A DNA stretch of 33,658 bases from Taibaiella sp. (GCA_014377675.1 JACMPD010000015.1:1-33658), one strand, 5' to 3'; positions 7,414 through 16,058 are shown, counted from the first letter of the stretch. Notes: a model not told the origin generated them from the sequence alone. Numbers and translations are program-made.

Positions 7414-7442
7414 CCTGCGCCTGCGGAAGGCGCAGGGTTTTT
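7414..7442 (+). terminator. rho-independent terminator
   Basis: CCTGCGCCT (7414-7422) and AGGCGCAGG (7428-7436) form a perfect 9-bp GC-rich stem with a 5-nt loop, followed by five T (7438-7442). No large plus-strand gene precedes it, which implies a short transcript upstream. Confidence 0.9.
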
Positions 7443-7560
7443 GCTTTTGGGGGATTGGGCGTGTATTAGCTGGCATTATTGCCAGATTATATAAGTATGA
7501 ATGCATAGTTAACAAAGCTGTTTCATAGTAAATTTCTGTACCTTCACCTCAGCATTTACC

Positions 7561-8277
7561 ATGAAAATAGCACTTATAGGATACGGAAAAATGGGCCATG
7601 CGATAGAGCAGGCCGCGCTGAAAAGAGGACACAGTATTGTGTTGCGCATCAACTCGGCTAACCGGCACGAGCTCAATGCAGCAAGCCTTGAAGCAGCAGA
7701 TGTAGTTATTGAATTTACAGGCCCCGAAACAGCCAGAACGAATGTGCTGGCGTGTTTGGCGGCGGGCAAAAAAGTGGTGTGCGGCAGCACCGGCTGGAAT
7801 GAAGAACTACAGGAGGTGACCGCAACAGCTAAGGAGCGGCAGGGTACTTTCCTGTACGCGTCTAATTTCAGCATTGGGGTAAATATATTCTTTGAGGTGA
7901 ACAAACTATTGGCGACGCTGATAAACGGGCACGGTGCCTATGAGCCACAAATAGAAGAAACCCACCACCTGCAAAAAAAAGACGCGCCAAGCGGCACCGC
8001 TATAACACTCGCTGAACAAATACTGGAGCGGCTGCAAACTAAGAAAACATGGTCGCTGAACTTTTTGAACAATGCAGATATTTTGCCTGTGCTGGCGCAC
8101 AGAACCGAGGATGTACCTGGTACACATAAGGTAAAATACATCTCCGAAATTGATAGTATTGAAATAATACATACTGCACACAATAGGGATGGCTTCGCAT
8201 TAGGGGCAGTTCTCGCAGCGGAATTTCTGGAAAGCCGACAGGGTGTATTTACAATGCGCGATGTATTGTTCAGTTAA
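7561..8277 (+). CDS. dapB: 4-hydroxy-tetrahydrodipicolinate reductase (DapB)
   Basis: DapB reduces 4-hydroxy-tetrahydrodipicolinate with NAD(P)H in the diaminopimelate/lysine pathway, supplying peptidoglycan and lysine synthesis. The 238-aa protein has the N-terminal dinucleotide-binding motif GYGKMG at residues 7-12. VIEFTGPE and the GKKVVCGSTGWN segment follow. The catalytic/substrate motif EETHHLQKKDAPSGTA contains the conserved His-His and Lys, with SGTA for substrate binding. The length suits the short Bacteroidota version of the family. The ATG at 7561 (MKIALIGYGKMG) leaves no room for a shorter start. TACCTTCA about 25 bp upstream is an imperfect -7 element. It stands alone rather than with other lysine genes. 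Confidence 0.95.
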   Translation: MKIALIGYGKMGHAIEQAALKRGHSIVLRINSANRHELNAASLEAADVVIEFTGPETARTNVLACLAAGKKVVCGSTGWNEELQEVTATAKERQGTFLYASNFSIGVNIFFEVNKLLATLINGHGAYEPQIEETHHLQKKDAPSGTAITLAEQILERLQTKKTWSLNFLNNADILPVLAHRTEDVPGTHKVKYISEIDSIEIIHTAHNRDGFALGAVLAAEFLESRQGVFTMRDVLFS

Positions 8278-8342
8278 GGCCAGGAGACACTTTGTTAAAA
8301 TGCCAGCTCAATTATTATATATTTTAAAACGGATAACTTTTT

Positions 8343-8741
8343 ATGAAAAAACTGATATTGGCGATAGGGCTTATGGGGACAGTCGCGGCGTTCTCATCAT
8401 GCGAGGATGGCAAGGAAAATGATGGCAAAACAGCCATAGTGCAGGATAGCCTGATAACGGTATTGCCTACGTGGCAGGCGCTGAAAATAAAGATAGAAGA
8501 TAACCGCACCGAGATGAATGTAATTGTTGGTGACGCTTCGTTTTTTACTGCGTCGCCCCAAGAGAAAGCCCGCAAAGCTGAGGAGCTGGGCAAACTGATA
8601 TTGCGCATATACGGTAAGGGCAACTACCTTGAAAAAGGCAACCTTGTGGTAACAAAAGATGTGCGCAATAACTCTGAAACACCCGCTGACGGCATTAGTA
8701 CGCCAATACCATTCAGCGAACTGAAAAAGGCGGGGTTTTAG
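8343..8741 (+). CDS. small predicted lipoprotein
   Basis: The 132-aa protein starts MKKLILAIGLMGTVAAFSSC, a signal peptide ending in a lipobox-like FSSC with Cys20 as the lipid-modified residue. EDGKEND follows, acidic residues after the Cys that often go with surface exposure in Bacteroidota. The mature part has one helix-forming stretch (SPQEKARKAEELGKLILRIYG) and a beta-like NLVVTKDVRN. No family is recognised. It lies 65 bp after dapB and could be co-transcribed with it. A strong bidirectional terminator follows. Confidence 0.75.
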   Translation: MKKLILAIGLMGTVAAFSSCEDGKENDGKTAIVQDSLITVLPTWQALKIKIEDNRTEMNVIVGDASFFTASPQEKARKAEELGKLILRIYGKGNYLEKGNLVVTKDVRNNSETPADGISTPIPFSELKKAGF

Positions 8742-8768
8742 TCAAAAGTAACCGGAGTGATAAAAACA

Positions 8769-8802
8769 AAACCGCCAGGCAGTAATTAATGCCTGGCGGT
8801 TT
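8769..8802. terminator. bidirectional terminator between convergent genes
   Basis: AAACCGCCAGGCA (8769-8781) and TGCCTGGCGGTTT (8790-8802) form a perfect 13-bp stem with an 8-nt loop and A/T flanks on both sides. It serves the lipoprotein gene on plus and the S9 peptidase gene on minus. Confidence 0.9.
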
Positions 8803-8818
8803 ATATAAAAAAATAAAA

Positions 8819-10975
8819 TTATTTCAGATAATCATCAAAGTAATTGGTTATTTTCTGCATCAGGTGTACCCTGTCTTTACCTCTCACATTATGCTCATGA
8901 CCGGGGTACACGAAGTAGTCAACCTGCACGCCCTCGTCAACCGATTTTTTTATTAAGTCCATGCTGTGCTGCCATACTACCACGTTGTCGCTCGCGCCAT
9001 GTATCAGCATCAGTTTCCCCTGCAGGTTTTTCACCTTATCCAAAAGATTACTTTTGTTGTAGCCTTCAGGGTTTGTTTTCGGGGTGGTCATGTAACGCTC
9101 GGTGTACATTACCTCATACATGCTCCAGTCTATTACCGGCCCACCCGCCACTGCACACTTAAAGATCCCGGGGTGCCTTAGCATAAGAGATGTTGTCATA
9201 AAACCGCCAAAACTCCAGCCATGCACGCCCATGCGGGCCGGGTCAATAAAATTCTGCTTCTTCAGGTACTCCACCGCTTTCAACTGATCATCCATCTCCA
9301 CATCACCGAGCCTGCGCCAGGTAGCCTGCTCAAATGCCATGCCCCTGTTCCAGCTGCCGCGGCCATCCATTGTGAAAATGATATAGCCATGCTGCGCCAT
9401 ATACTCATACCAGAGGTTGCCGCTTTCCGGGAAAGAGTTGTGGAGCAGCTGCACGTTGGGGCCATTGTACAAGTACACAATAACCGGGTATTTTTTATTG
9501 CTGTCAAAGTTTGGCGGCAGTATCATTTTACTGTAAAGCGTAGTGGCTCCGTCAGCTGCTTTTATGGTAATGTTACGTACCTGTGCTCTTTCATATTCGG
9601 CCAGCGGATCAGGCGACTTCATCAACTCAACTGAAACAGTGCCATCAACCGAACGCACATAGGTGTTTTTAGGTGTACCAGCGGCGCTATAAACGTCAAG
9701 CACATATTTTCCATCATCGCTTACTGTGGCGCTGTGCATTCCCGCCCCCTTATCTATGCGCTCCATGCGGCCGCTTTCAAGGCTTACACTATAGATATGC
9801 TTTTCAAGCGGAGACTCTTTTGAAGCGGTAATGATCATTTTGTCACCCGCTTTGGTGAATGAGATTAGTTCATTCACCACCCATGCTCCCTTTGTCAATT
9901 GTTTTACCAGTTTTCCATCAGTATTGTAGAGGTATAGGTGGGCATACCCGTCGCGCTCACTCCACCATATAAATTCGTCATTATTGCCGGGTAAAAAGGT
10001 TAGTGCGTGGGTCGGGTGCACATACTTTTCGTCAGTTTCTTCAAAAAGGGTTTTTATTTTTTCCCCTGTCGCCGCATTGTATTTATTGAGCAGCAGGTGG
10101 TTTTGCTGCCTGTTCAGTATTCCTACGAATATATATTTTTCATCCGGGCTCCAGGTGACTGAAGTAAGGTAGTGGTCTTTGAAATTGACACCGGTTTTCA
10201 AGGTAACTATTGCACCGGTAGCAGGGTTATAAACACACAGGGTTACTTCATGCGAAGTGCCACCCGCCATAGGATACTTAATTATTTCAGCCTTCGCGGG
10301 TACTACATCCCATTTTACAATCGGGTAGTCATTGACCATGCGCTGATCCATGCGGTAAAAGGCCAGCAGGTTTCCTTTAGGGGAAAAGAATATACCCTTG
10401 TCTATCCCGAACTCTTCGCGGTGTACTGATTTACCACAAATAACATCTGCGGGTTCAGCGGTTATTTTTATATTTCCTTTCTGAGGATCCCACATCCACA
10501 GGTTGTTGTCAATTGTCCACGCTACGCGCTTGCTGTTGTCGACTGTAACATTTTCCGCCTTATCAGGCAATGTCATTAATGTTTCCCAGTTAAACTTCTT
10601 GTCAGCAAGGATGCCCGCTACAACTGTTTTATCGTTAACGAAGTATACACCATCCTTACCCAGCCATTTAATAGCCGGTATAGTTTCCTGCTTAATGCCA
10701 TCAGGAAAACTGCCCCGGGTAATGGTACGGCTCACGGGGCCGCCTTCCGCTGAGTAATCAGTCGCAGTCCACACCTCTTCTCCGCTCTTTTTTTCTGATT
10801 GCCAGAGTATGTCGGTACCGGGCTGCCAGCCGGCGCTCTTAATACCTTTGGTGGCCAGGGTAGTGCCCATGCCGTTGGTGGCTTCAGCCATAGTAAACTG
10901 CTTCTTTTGAGCAAAAGAAGGCTGATAGATGGCCATTAAGGCTAAAGCAGGCAGAAAATGTTTAAAATTCCTCAT
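8819..10975 (-). CDS. dipeptidyl-peptidase IV-type S9 family serine peptidase
   Basis: The exported prolyl-dipeptidyl-peptidase-like enzyme has 718 aa from the ATG at 10975. Residues 1-23 form a Sec signal peptide (MRNFKHFLPALALM and on, ending SFAQ). A beta-propeller DPPIV N-domain fills most of the first 470 residues. The C-terminal alpha/beta-hydrolase domain carries the nucleophile motif GWSFGG (Ser about 588), Asp in GASDN (about 663) and His in YPGHEHN (about 695), which complete the triad. Such enzymes release N-terminal dipeptides with Pro or Ala at position 2 in the periplasm and support peptide use. A longer in-frame ATG at 11023 exists, but the -7 element at 10993-11000 lies inside it and the signal peptide begins at 10975. 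The gene is transcribed alone. Confidence 0.93.
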   Translation of the reverse strand: MRNFKHFLPALALMAIYQPSFAQKKQFTMAEATNGMGTTLATKGIKSAGWQPGTDILWQSEKKSGEEVWTATDYSAEGGPVSRTITRGSFPDGIKQETIPAIKWLGKDGVYFVNDKTVVAGILADKKFNWETLMTLPDKAENVTVDNSKRVAWTIDNNLWMWDPQKGNIKITAEPADVICGKSVHREEFGIDKGIFFSPKGNLLAFYRMDQRMVNDYPIVKWDVVPAKAEIIKYPMAGGTSHEVTLCVYNPATGAIVTLKTGVNFKDHYLTSVTWSPDEKYIFVGILNRQQNHLLLNKYNAATGEKIKTLFEETDEKYVHPTHALTFLPGNNDEFIWWSERDGYAHLYLYNTDGKLVKQLTKGAWVVNELISFTKAGDKMIITASKESPLEKHIYSVSLESGRMERIDKGAGMHSATVSDDGKYVLDVYSAAGTPKNTYVRSVDGTVSVELMKSPDPLAEYERAQVRNITIKAADGATTLYSKMILPPNFDSNKKYPVIVYLYNGPNVQLLHNSFPESGNLWYEYMAQHGYIIFTMDGRGSWNRGMAFEQATWRRLGDVEMDDQLKAVEYLKKQNFIDPARMGVHGWSFGGFMTTSLMLRHPGIFKCAVAGGPVIDWSMYEVMYTERYMTTPKTNPEGYNKSNLLDKVKNLQGKLMLIHGASDNVVVWQHSMDLIKKSVDEGVQVDYFVYPGHEHNVRGKDRVHLMQKITNYFDDYLK

Positions 10976-10992
10976 AAAAAGTTGTTCCGATG

Positions 10993-11000
10993 CAAAACTA
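10993..11000 (-). promoter_or_regulatory. -7 promoter element of the S9 peptidase gene
   Basis: On the minus strand TAGTTTTG matches TAnnTTTG and is followed by C, as is common. It ends 17 bp before the ATG at 10975, giving a leader of only about ten bases. No clear -33 TTTG was found at 19-21 bp. Confidence 0.5.
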
Positions 11001-11232
11001 AAAAGTAATGGGGGATATTTCATACCCCTTAAAAGGTTAGTATTCCAAACGGGAAGCCGAGAGTAGTTTGGGAGGCACAGAGATATATTCTACCTGATTT
11101 TTATAGATATATTTTGATACCTTTATAGTTCAAGGTAATATGGCGGTTAAATATTTTCCCCTGCTTTAAACCTGATTGAAAACCCGTGGTCTTATTAACG
11201 TTAACAATATAAAAACCTTTAAAACAAACGCT

Positions 11233-12090
11233 ATGTTCAGGTCAAAACTTTCCCTCACTACAGGCACTGCGGTGCTTACTATCGGTTTATTCATTTTTGC
11301 GGCCTCATGCAATAAAAAAGAAAAGGAAACTGTAACTACAACTGAAGATAGCGGATATGCTTCCGAGCAGTCGGTTGCTGAAAAGTCCTTTGATGACGCT
11401 CAGTCAATAGCTGACCAGGCTAATAATGTAACTTCAGGCAACCTGGGTTACAAAACAACCGGATTAACTGCGGGGAGCTGCGCCACTGTAACACGTAGTG
11501 GTGATACAACGGTGATTGACTTTGGTACTACCAACTGCATGTGCCATGACGGGCGCAACCGCCGGGGTAAAATAATAGTTGTAAAGGTGGGTGCCTATTC
11601 GGCAACTGGCTCTGTAAAAACAATTACGTTTAACAACTACTACCAGAACGATAACCAGGTAACCGGTACCAAGACGATTACCAATATGGGCAATAACTCT
11701 GCGGGGGTACCTTATTTTAATATAACAGTAAGTGGGTCAGTAGTGCTGGCAAGCGGCGCGGGCACCATTACTACCAACTGGACCAGGGTGCGGACCTGGA
11801 TAGCGGGTTCGGCAACACCAACTGACTGGACTGATGACGCTTATACAATCAGCGGCTCCGGAACAATGACGCGGCCCAGTGGCGCTGTAGTGAGCATAAA
11901 TATAGCAACAGCTACCCCACTGCTGGTAAAATATGGCTGCAGGTGGATAGAAGCCGGCGAGATAGTGTATATACTGCCAAGTGGCCTGACCAGAACCATT
12001 AACTTCGGCAGCAACACAGCGCCGGTATGTGACGCCACGGCAGTACTTACATTGCCATCAGGTGTAACCCGCACTATTACAATGCCTTAA
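11233..12090 (+). CDS. beta-rich secreted lipoprotein of unknown function
   Basis: From the ATG at 11233 the protein has 285 aa. The signal peptide MFRSKLSLTTGTAVLTIGLF ends in a lipobox (FAASC) followed by NKKEKE. After a low-complexity acidic/Thr linker comes a Thr/Gly/Asn-rich beta domain. It contains DFGTTNCMCHDGRNRRGKI, a motif I have seen in uncharacterised Bacteroidota lipoproteins (from memory). The pattern of repeated short strands (GSGTMTRPSGAVV, LPSGLTRTINFG, LPSGVTRTITMP) suggests an internal repeat near the C-terminus. A longer frame begins with TTG at 11176 but would place charged residues before the signal peptide. A candidate -7 element (TACCTTTA) lies at 11118-11125, with a leader of about 100 bases. 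It ends at a very strong hairpin. Confidence 0.7.
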   Translation: MFRSKLSLTTGTAVLTIGLFIFAASCNKKEKETVTTTEDSGYASEQSVAEKSFDDAQSIADQANNVTSGNLGYKTTGLTAGSCATVTRSGDTTVIDFGTTNCMCHDGRNRRGKIIVVKVGAYSATGSVKTITFNNYYQNDNQVTGTKTITNMGNNSAGVPYFNITVSGSVVLASGAGTITTNWTRVRTWIAGSATPTDWTDDAYTISGSGTMTRPSGAVVSINIATATPLLVKYGCRWIEAGEIVYILPSGLTRTINFGSNTAPVCDATAVLTLPSGVTRTITMP

Positions 12091-12117
12091 TAAAATGCAA
12101 TTGATAACAAATATTTC

Positions 12118-12162
12118 TTTAAATCATTATGGCTCCGAAAAACGGAGCCATAATGATTTAAA
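12118..12162. terminator. 20-bp perfect hairpin between convergent genes
   Basis: Positions 12118-12137 and 12143-12162 are exact 20-bp reverse complements around an AAAAA loop. The outer arms are TTTAAA, so both strands have an A/T tract. It lies between the lipoprotein gene and the AbiE operon. It is much longer than the other terminators in the window but fits a bidirectional terminator. Confidence 0.85.
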
Positions 12163-12175
12163 CGGCAGAAGGAAT

Positions 12176-13081
12176 TTATAGGGCATGTAGTAATGTCTCT
12201 AATGAATGATGTAATTCTTTGTATTTTTCAGGATTCTTGTCTTTAAGGCTCTGTAAATTTTTCAGCTTCCATAGTATAGCGGGAAACTGGCTAAAATCAT
12301 AAATATTCCAGTCTGGCATTAAGTTCTTAATGCTTAACAAAAAAAATTTGTCCTGATTATTTAAATTTCCATGAATAGACTTTATCAATTTTGTACGGGT
12401 GCTTTCAAACTCGTCTTAATTAAATTGTTGTGCACTCATGCCGGCGAACTGATTGTTGAACGCAGAACGCTGGTCTTGCAAATTAGGAGATAGTATTTCA
12501 TGGATAGGCCGTGCGCTACTTAACAGGCAAAAAATAAAGCCTGTTTTAACGGCCTCAGTAATTCCTTCATTTTCTAACAGGTATTTTATATCAAATAAAT
12601 CCCGGGGATGCTGGCGATCTAATGCCGCGCAAATTTTGCCACCATACAATTGCCCTACCGGAACAATTTTGATAGCGCAAAAGGCTTCAAATTCCATTTG
12701 TGCATTATCGCATAAAACCATACTTAATGGTTGTTCGATTGTTCCCCGGTTGATTGCACTAACCTCAAGTTTAATGTCAACCCCGTTAGCGGAAACGAAT
12801 AATTTCAAAATATCTTCACGGTGTGATATGCGTGCATTCGGTATTACTTTTTGGGTATTTGCTTTAATTCGCTCCAGGGCATCAGAGATGTTTGCGAGTG
12901 AAGTTACCCGGTCCTCAACCGGCAGATAAGTTACATCTATATCGATTGATAAACGAGGCATATTGCGTACGAAAAGGTTAATTGCGGTACCGCCATGAAG
13001 CGCAAAACAATTTTCTTTAGCTACTTCTGGTAGCACACTCAACAGCAATGCAACTTGCTTTTTATATGCCGGTTTTTCCAT
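12176..13081 (-). pseudogene. AbiEii-type nucleotidyltransferase toxin, split by an in-frame TAA
   Basis: AbiEii is the nucleotidyltransferase toxin of the type IV AbiE toxin-antitoxin/phage-defence system. The frame from ATG 13081 encodes 221 aa up to TAA at 12416-12418. It includes GG(T) at residues 30-32 and DIDV at 47-50 (nucleotidyltransferase motif), Asp102 in VDIKLEVS, and a KICAALDRQHPRDLFD segment (149-164), all typical. The same frame resumes after the TAA as DEFESTRTKLIKSIHGNL and runs to 12176. The last part (PDWNIYDFSQFPAILWKLKNLQ, then NPEKY) is the usual C-terminal domain of this family. Together they make about 300 codons, the normal length. Relatives have an aromatic residue where the stop is (F-x-Y-x-x-F-E-x-x-R), so TAT or TAC to TAA is likely. 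A truncated toxin may still be made. Confidence 0.85.
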
Positions 13082-13844
13082 ATTCGTCTAACTCTTTAGG
13101 GACTGTTATTTTATATCTGGCGATATAAACGCCTTTTTTTACTAAACTTCTTTTTCCATCTCCTAAATCAACTTTGGCCAAGTTTATATATCTAAACCAA
13201 TCATGTCCGGTTTTCTCTGCCATATATAGAAACAACCGCTTGACTTTAACCGAATGGCAATTTTCAAGCAATTCCTGTACCTGCCCTGGTATAAGATTAT
13301 TTAAGCCTTCCATCAGTTGGTAGCATTCCAATAAATCCTGATGAGCGGGCGCCAAATACAAACATTCCATAATTGCCCGGGCTGCAGCAGATATTTGTAT
13401 GTAAATATTTTTAACATTGATCGTCGTAAGGCCAGAGTTGCCTTGCAGAAAAGATGTAGGATGGTATTCAATGTCAATGCCCCAGTTGTGTTTTTTCAGC
13501 CAGGTGGGAATCATGTCGTCATCGTTTCCAAAAAGGATGACTTTCTTCGGCGAAAATTCTAAATAATGGGCTTTACCCAGCAAAGACAAAGCGGTTTTGC
13601 CGCCAGGGTGAACTTTTGACGATGCCTGGTTTTGCAGGGCATATATTGCCCCTTCATAACCTACTTCATCTCCAGACCGAACCATTGCCCCGTTACCGAT
13701 TGATTCAAGCCAGCCGCTGTTCCTGTATCTTTTCTGAAGATTTGAATCATAGCCCAGCCGGGTAAGCCATGCTGACTGAAACACGATACCATAGGGATAA
13801 GCTGAAAGTAGCTGGTTTATTTTTGTTGTTTTTTGAGTACCCAT
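13062..13844 (-). CDS. AbiEi-like antitoxin of a type IV toxin-antitoxin pair
   Basis: AbiEi proteins neutralise AbiEii and repress their own promoter through an N-terminal winged-helix domain. This 260-aa protein begins with a helix-turn-helix-like stretch (IVFQSAWLTRLGYDSNLQKRYRNSGWLESIGNGAMVR). The next segment, GGKTALSLLGKAHYLEF, matches the (G)xxTALxLxGxxHY pattern typical of the AbiEi central domain. The C-terminal part contains ARAIMECLYLAP and NCHSVKVKRLFLYMAEK, where antitoxins of this group have conserved helices. It overlaps the toxin gene by 20 bp (13062-13081), the usual translationally coupled order with antitoxin first. The antitoxin frame looks intact, unlike the toxin. The ATG at 13844 gives the family's usual length. 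Confidence 0.85.
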   Translation of the reverse strand: MGTQKTTKINQLLSAYPYGIVFQSAWLTRLGYDSNLQKRYRNSGWLESIGNGAMVRSGDEVGYEGAIYALQNQASSKVHPGGKTALSLLGKAHYLEFSPKKVILFGNDDDMIPTWLKKHNWGIDIEYHPTSFLQGNSGLTTINVKNIYIQISAAARAIMECLYLAPAHQDLLECYQLMEGLNNLIPGQVQELLENCHSVKVKRLFLYMAEKTGHDWFRYINLAKVDLGDGKRSLVKKGVYIARYKITVPKELDEYGKTGI

Positions 13845-13903
13845 AGTACCATTATTGTTATTTTTTTAAACCAATTTCTCTGGAGAGTTTATTTTTACCT
13901 ACA

Positions 13904-13911
13904 TAAAGGTA
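13904..13911 (-). promoter_or_regulatory. candidate -7 element of the AbiE operon
   Basis: On the minus strand TACCTTTA is one base off TAnnTTTG. TGTG occurs 18 bp upstream as a weak -33. The leader would be about 55 bases and holds the imperfect palindrome CTCTCCAGAG, a possible AbiEi operator. All of this is inference from short motifs. Confidence 0.3.
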
Positions 13912-13987
13912 CTAAATGTACTTGAATTGCACATTTTTTAAACTGGATATACAAATGACTATTTCAAACCAGGACAACGGTTTCCAC

Positions 13988-15064
13988 TTACACTCCGGCC
14001 TTTCTTTGCAATATACCTGCACCTGTAGCCAGCAAGGCCGAAGGCAATGCCATAAATGCCATTACCAGCCATATTGGGGAGTTAATGAACAGCAAACAAA
14101 GAAAAATTGAAGAGCAATTAACGGCGGCAAATAGCCATGTGATAACGGCGTGGGAAATTCCCGCATCAAGCAGGTAATAATGGAGATGGCGGCGGTCCGC
14201 CTTGAGTGGCGAAATGCCTTTTACTGCCCGTAACACAAATACCCGCAACGCGTCAAAGACAGGTAGAAAGAAAACTGCAATTACCAGCCGTAAGGCAGAC
14301 TGCCCGCCAAAGGCGTCATGAATGTGGTAGATAATATGGCTCGCCGAGGAGCGGATAAACAGCAATGACAGCAGAAATATGCTGAAACCCAGCAGCATGG
14401 AGCCGGTATCGCCCATGTATATTTTAGCGGGCGGATAGTTGAAGAAAAGCAGCCCCGCTGTGGCACCCGTAAGGGAAAAAGCGATGCACGCCGTTGCCGT
14501 TTCATTAGAGAACGCCATGAGCAGGCCAAATAATGTGGTGTAAAGCAACGACATCATACACGCCAGCCCATCTATGCCATCAATAAAATTAAATACATTA
14601 ATGAAAAAAGTGCCGCAAAACGTAGTGAGCAATACACTCACCGGAAAGGGAAGCTCATGGATACCAAAGGTACCATACAATGAAGTAATTCGAATATCAG
14701 CAAAGTATACGGTTATGGCTGTGGCAGCCAGCTGTGCCAGTAGCTTTTTTGAAGGCCGCATATTCATAATATCATCGTACACGCCGGTAAAAAAGAGAAT
14801 GACAGAGGAAATGATAATGTAATTCCACCCGCTAAAGTTCAGTGGCACGAAGAACGGCGCTATAGCCATATACCCAATAAAAATACCTATGCCACCCAGG
14901 CTGGGTATTTGCTCGCCATGTATCTTACGGATGTTGTCCGGTATGTCAAATATTTTGCGCTTGGCGGTGATGAAAATAATCTTTCTTACAGCGTACACGC
15001 CCACCAAAGCCGCCAGTGCGAAGGACAACAGATATTGGCAGTATGCGGGTAAGGTAGTGAGCAT
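13988..15064 (-). CDS. WecA/MraY-family undecaprenyl-phosphate sugar-1-phosphate transferase
   Basis: Enzymes of this family move a sugar-1-phosphate (usually GlcNAc-1-P) from UDP-sugar to undecaprenyl phosphate at the inner membrane, the first step of O-antigen, teichoic or exopolysaccharide synthesis. The 358-aa protein has about ten hydrophobic segments. It carries VYDDIMNMRPSKKLLAQ (paired Asp for Mg binding), NVFNFIDGIDGLA (catalytic Asp loop), FNYPPAKIYMGDTGS and the C-terminal DRRHLHYYLLDAG, which is the His motif of the WecA branch rather than MraY. It ends with a hydrophobic tail and QRKAGV. It lies 31 bp after the MeaB-like GTPase gene on the same strand and is probably co-transcribed, although the two functions are unrelated. 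The O-antigen ligase-like gene on the opposite side fits surface glycan synthesis. Confidence 0.9.
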   Translation of the reverse strand: MLTTLPAYCQYLLSFALAALVGVYAVRKIIFITAKRKIFDIPDNIRKIHGEQIPSLGGIGIFIGYMAIAPFFVPLNFSGWNYIIISSVILFFTGVYDDIMNMRPSKKLLAQLAATAITVYFADIRITSLYGTFGIHELPFPVSVLLTTFCGTFFINVFNFIDGIDGLACMMSLLYTTLFGLLMAFSNETATACIAFSLTGATAGLLFFNYPPAKIYMGDTGSMLLGFSIFLLSLLFIRSSASHIIYHIHDAFGGQSALRLVIAVFFLPVFDALRVFVLRAVKGISPLKADRRHLHYYLLDAGISHAVITWLFAAVNCSSIFLCLLFINSPIWLVMAFMALPSALLATGAGILQRKAGV

Positions 15065-15095
15065 ATCGGGGTTAACGCAGCGGGGTTGTATATTA

Positions 15096-16034
15096 TTATG
15101 AAGAGGTGTTATCGAATACCTGCCGCATAAAATTCAGGGTGAAAGAATAAAGATTGAAGCCACCTGCCTGCAACGCATCAGTGATAGCTTTTTGTAGCTG
15201 GTAGCGGCTCACACCGCCCATGCGCCTGGTCTGCATCAGTTGCCAGCTTTTCTGAGCCAGCAGTTGTATTTTCTTTTCTGTTATTTTATTACCCGCAGCT
15301 ACAAAGTTTTCTATTTCTTCTGCAAGCTCCGCAATGCCCGTTTCATCAGTAGCTACTGTTTTAAACACGGGAATCTCCCTTTCATCTCCTGCTTTTTCAT
15401 GAGCCATTAAGCGCAGGTTGCGGTAAAGAGCTTCGGCGTTGTCACGGTCAGCTTTATTCACAACAAATATATCCGCTATTTCCATAATACCCGCTTTCAG
15501 GGTTTGTACTTCATCGCCCGCCTCTGGTACCAGGGCCACTATGGTGCAGTCCGCAAGGCCGGCAACTTCCACTTCACTCTGCCCTACCCCCACTGTTTCC
15601 ACCACAACCAGGTCAAACAGGCTATCCTTCACCAGGTCGGTTATTTCAATTATTTTACTGCTCAGGCCGCCAAGTGCGCCTCTGGAAGCAAGAGAACGGA
15701 TATATATATTTTTGTTAGTATAAAAAGCATTCATGCGTATGCGATCACCCAGCAGCGCGCCAAAGTTAAATGGCGATGAAGGGTCAACTGCTATAACGGC
15801 TATTTTTTTGTGCTGCTGCAGCCAGTGGCGCAGCAGCGCGTTAACCAGCGTACTTTTGCCCGCACCCGGTGGGCCGGTGATACCTATCACGGGGGTGGTG
15901 TTGTTTTCCCGCAGCCCGGTGAGCAGTTCCAGGTAACCGGGAAGCTCATTTTCCACAATGCTGATGCCTTTGGCGAGTGCCAGGTAACTGCCGTGTTTTA
16001 TGTCCCCGCTAAGTTGTTTAATATTGTTGTGCAC
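15096..16034 (-). CDS. meaB: methylmalonyl-CoA mutase-associated GTPase MeaB (ArgK family)
   Basis: MeaB is a G3E-type GTPase that loads and protects the adenosylcobalamin cofactor of methylmalonyl-CoA mutase. The 312-aa protein shows the Walker A motif GPPGAGKS at 54-61, DPSSPFNFGALLGDRIRM (about 84-101), VVVETVGVGQSEVEV (Walker B/switch II, about 150) and NKAD for guanine recognition (about 203). The C-terminal dimerisation region is shorter than in some relatives. The start is GTG at 16034 (VHNNIKQL), since an in-frame stop lies just upstream. No mutase gene is in the window, so the partner must lie elsewhere. It is divergent from the O-antigen ligase-like gene with 43 bp between starts. 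Together with NrdJ it shows that the host uses cobalamin. Confidence 0.93.
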   Translation of the reverse strand: MHNNIKQLSGDIKHGSYLALAKGISIVENELPGYLELLTGLRENNTTPVIGITGPPGAGKSTLVNALLRHWLQQHKKIAVIAVDPSSPFNFGALLGDRIRMNAFYTNKNIYIRSLASRGALGGLSSKIIEITDLVKDSLFDLVVVETVGVGQSEVEVAGLADCTIVALVPEAGDEVQTLKAGIMEIADIFVVNKADRDNAEALYRNLRLMAHEKAGDEREIPVFKTVATDETGIAELAEEIENFVAAGNKITEKKIQLLAQKSWQLMQTRRMGGVSRYQLQKAITDALQAGGFNLYSFTLNFMRQVFDNTSS

Positions 16035-16040
16035 TAAATT

Positions 16041-16058
16041 ACCGTTTTAACCGTTTTA
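16041..16058. repeat. 9-bp tandem repeat in a divergent promoter region
   Basis: ACCGTTTTA occurs twice head to tail (16041-16049, 16050-16058) in the 43-bp space between two divergent GTG-started genes. It may be a regulator site; the gap is too short to hold two full independent promoters. Confidence 0.5.

Noticed and set aside
12176-12388. Independent 70-codon gene on the minus strand
   Set aside because: It is in the same frame as the AbiEii gene and matches that family's C-terminal domain, so it is the downstream part of a broken gene.
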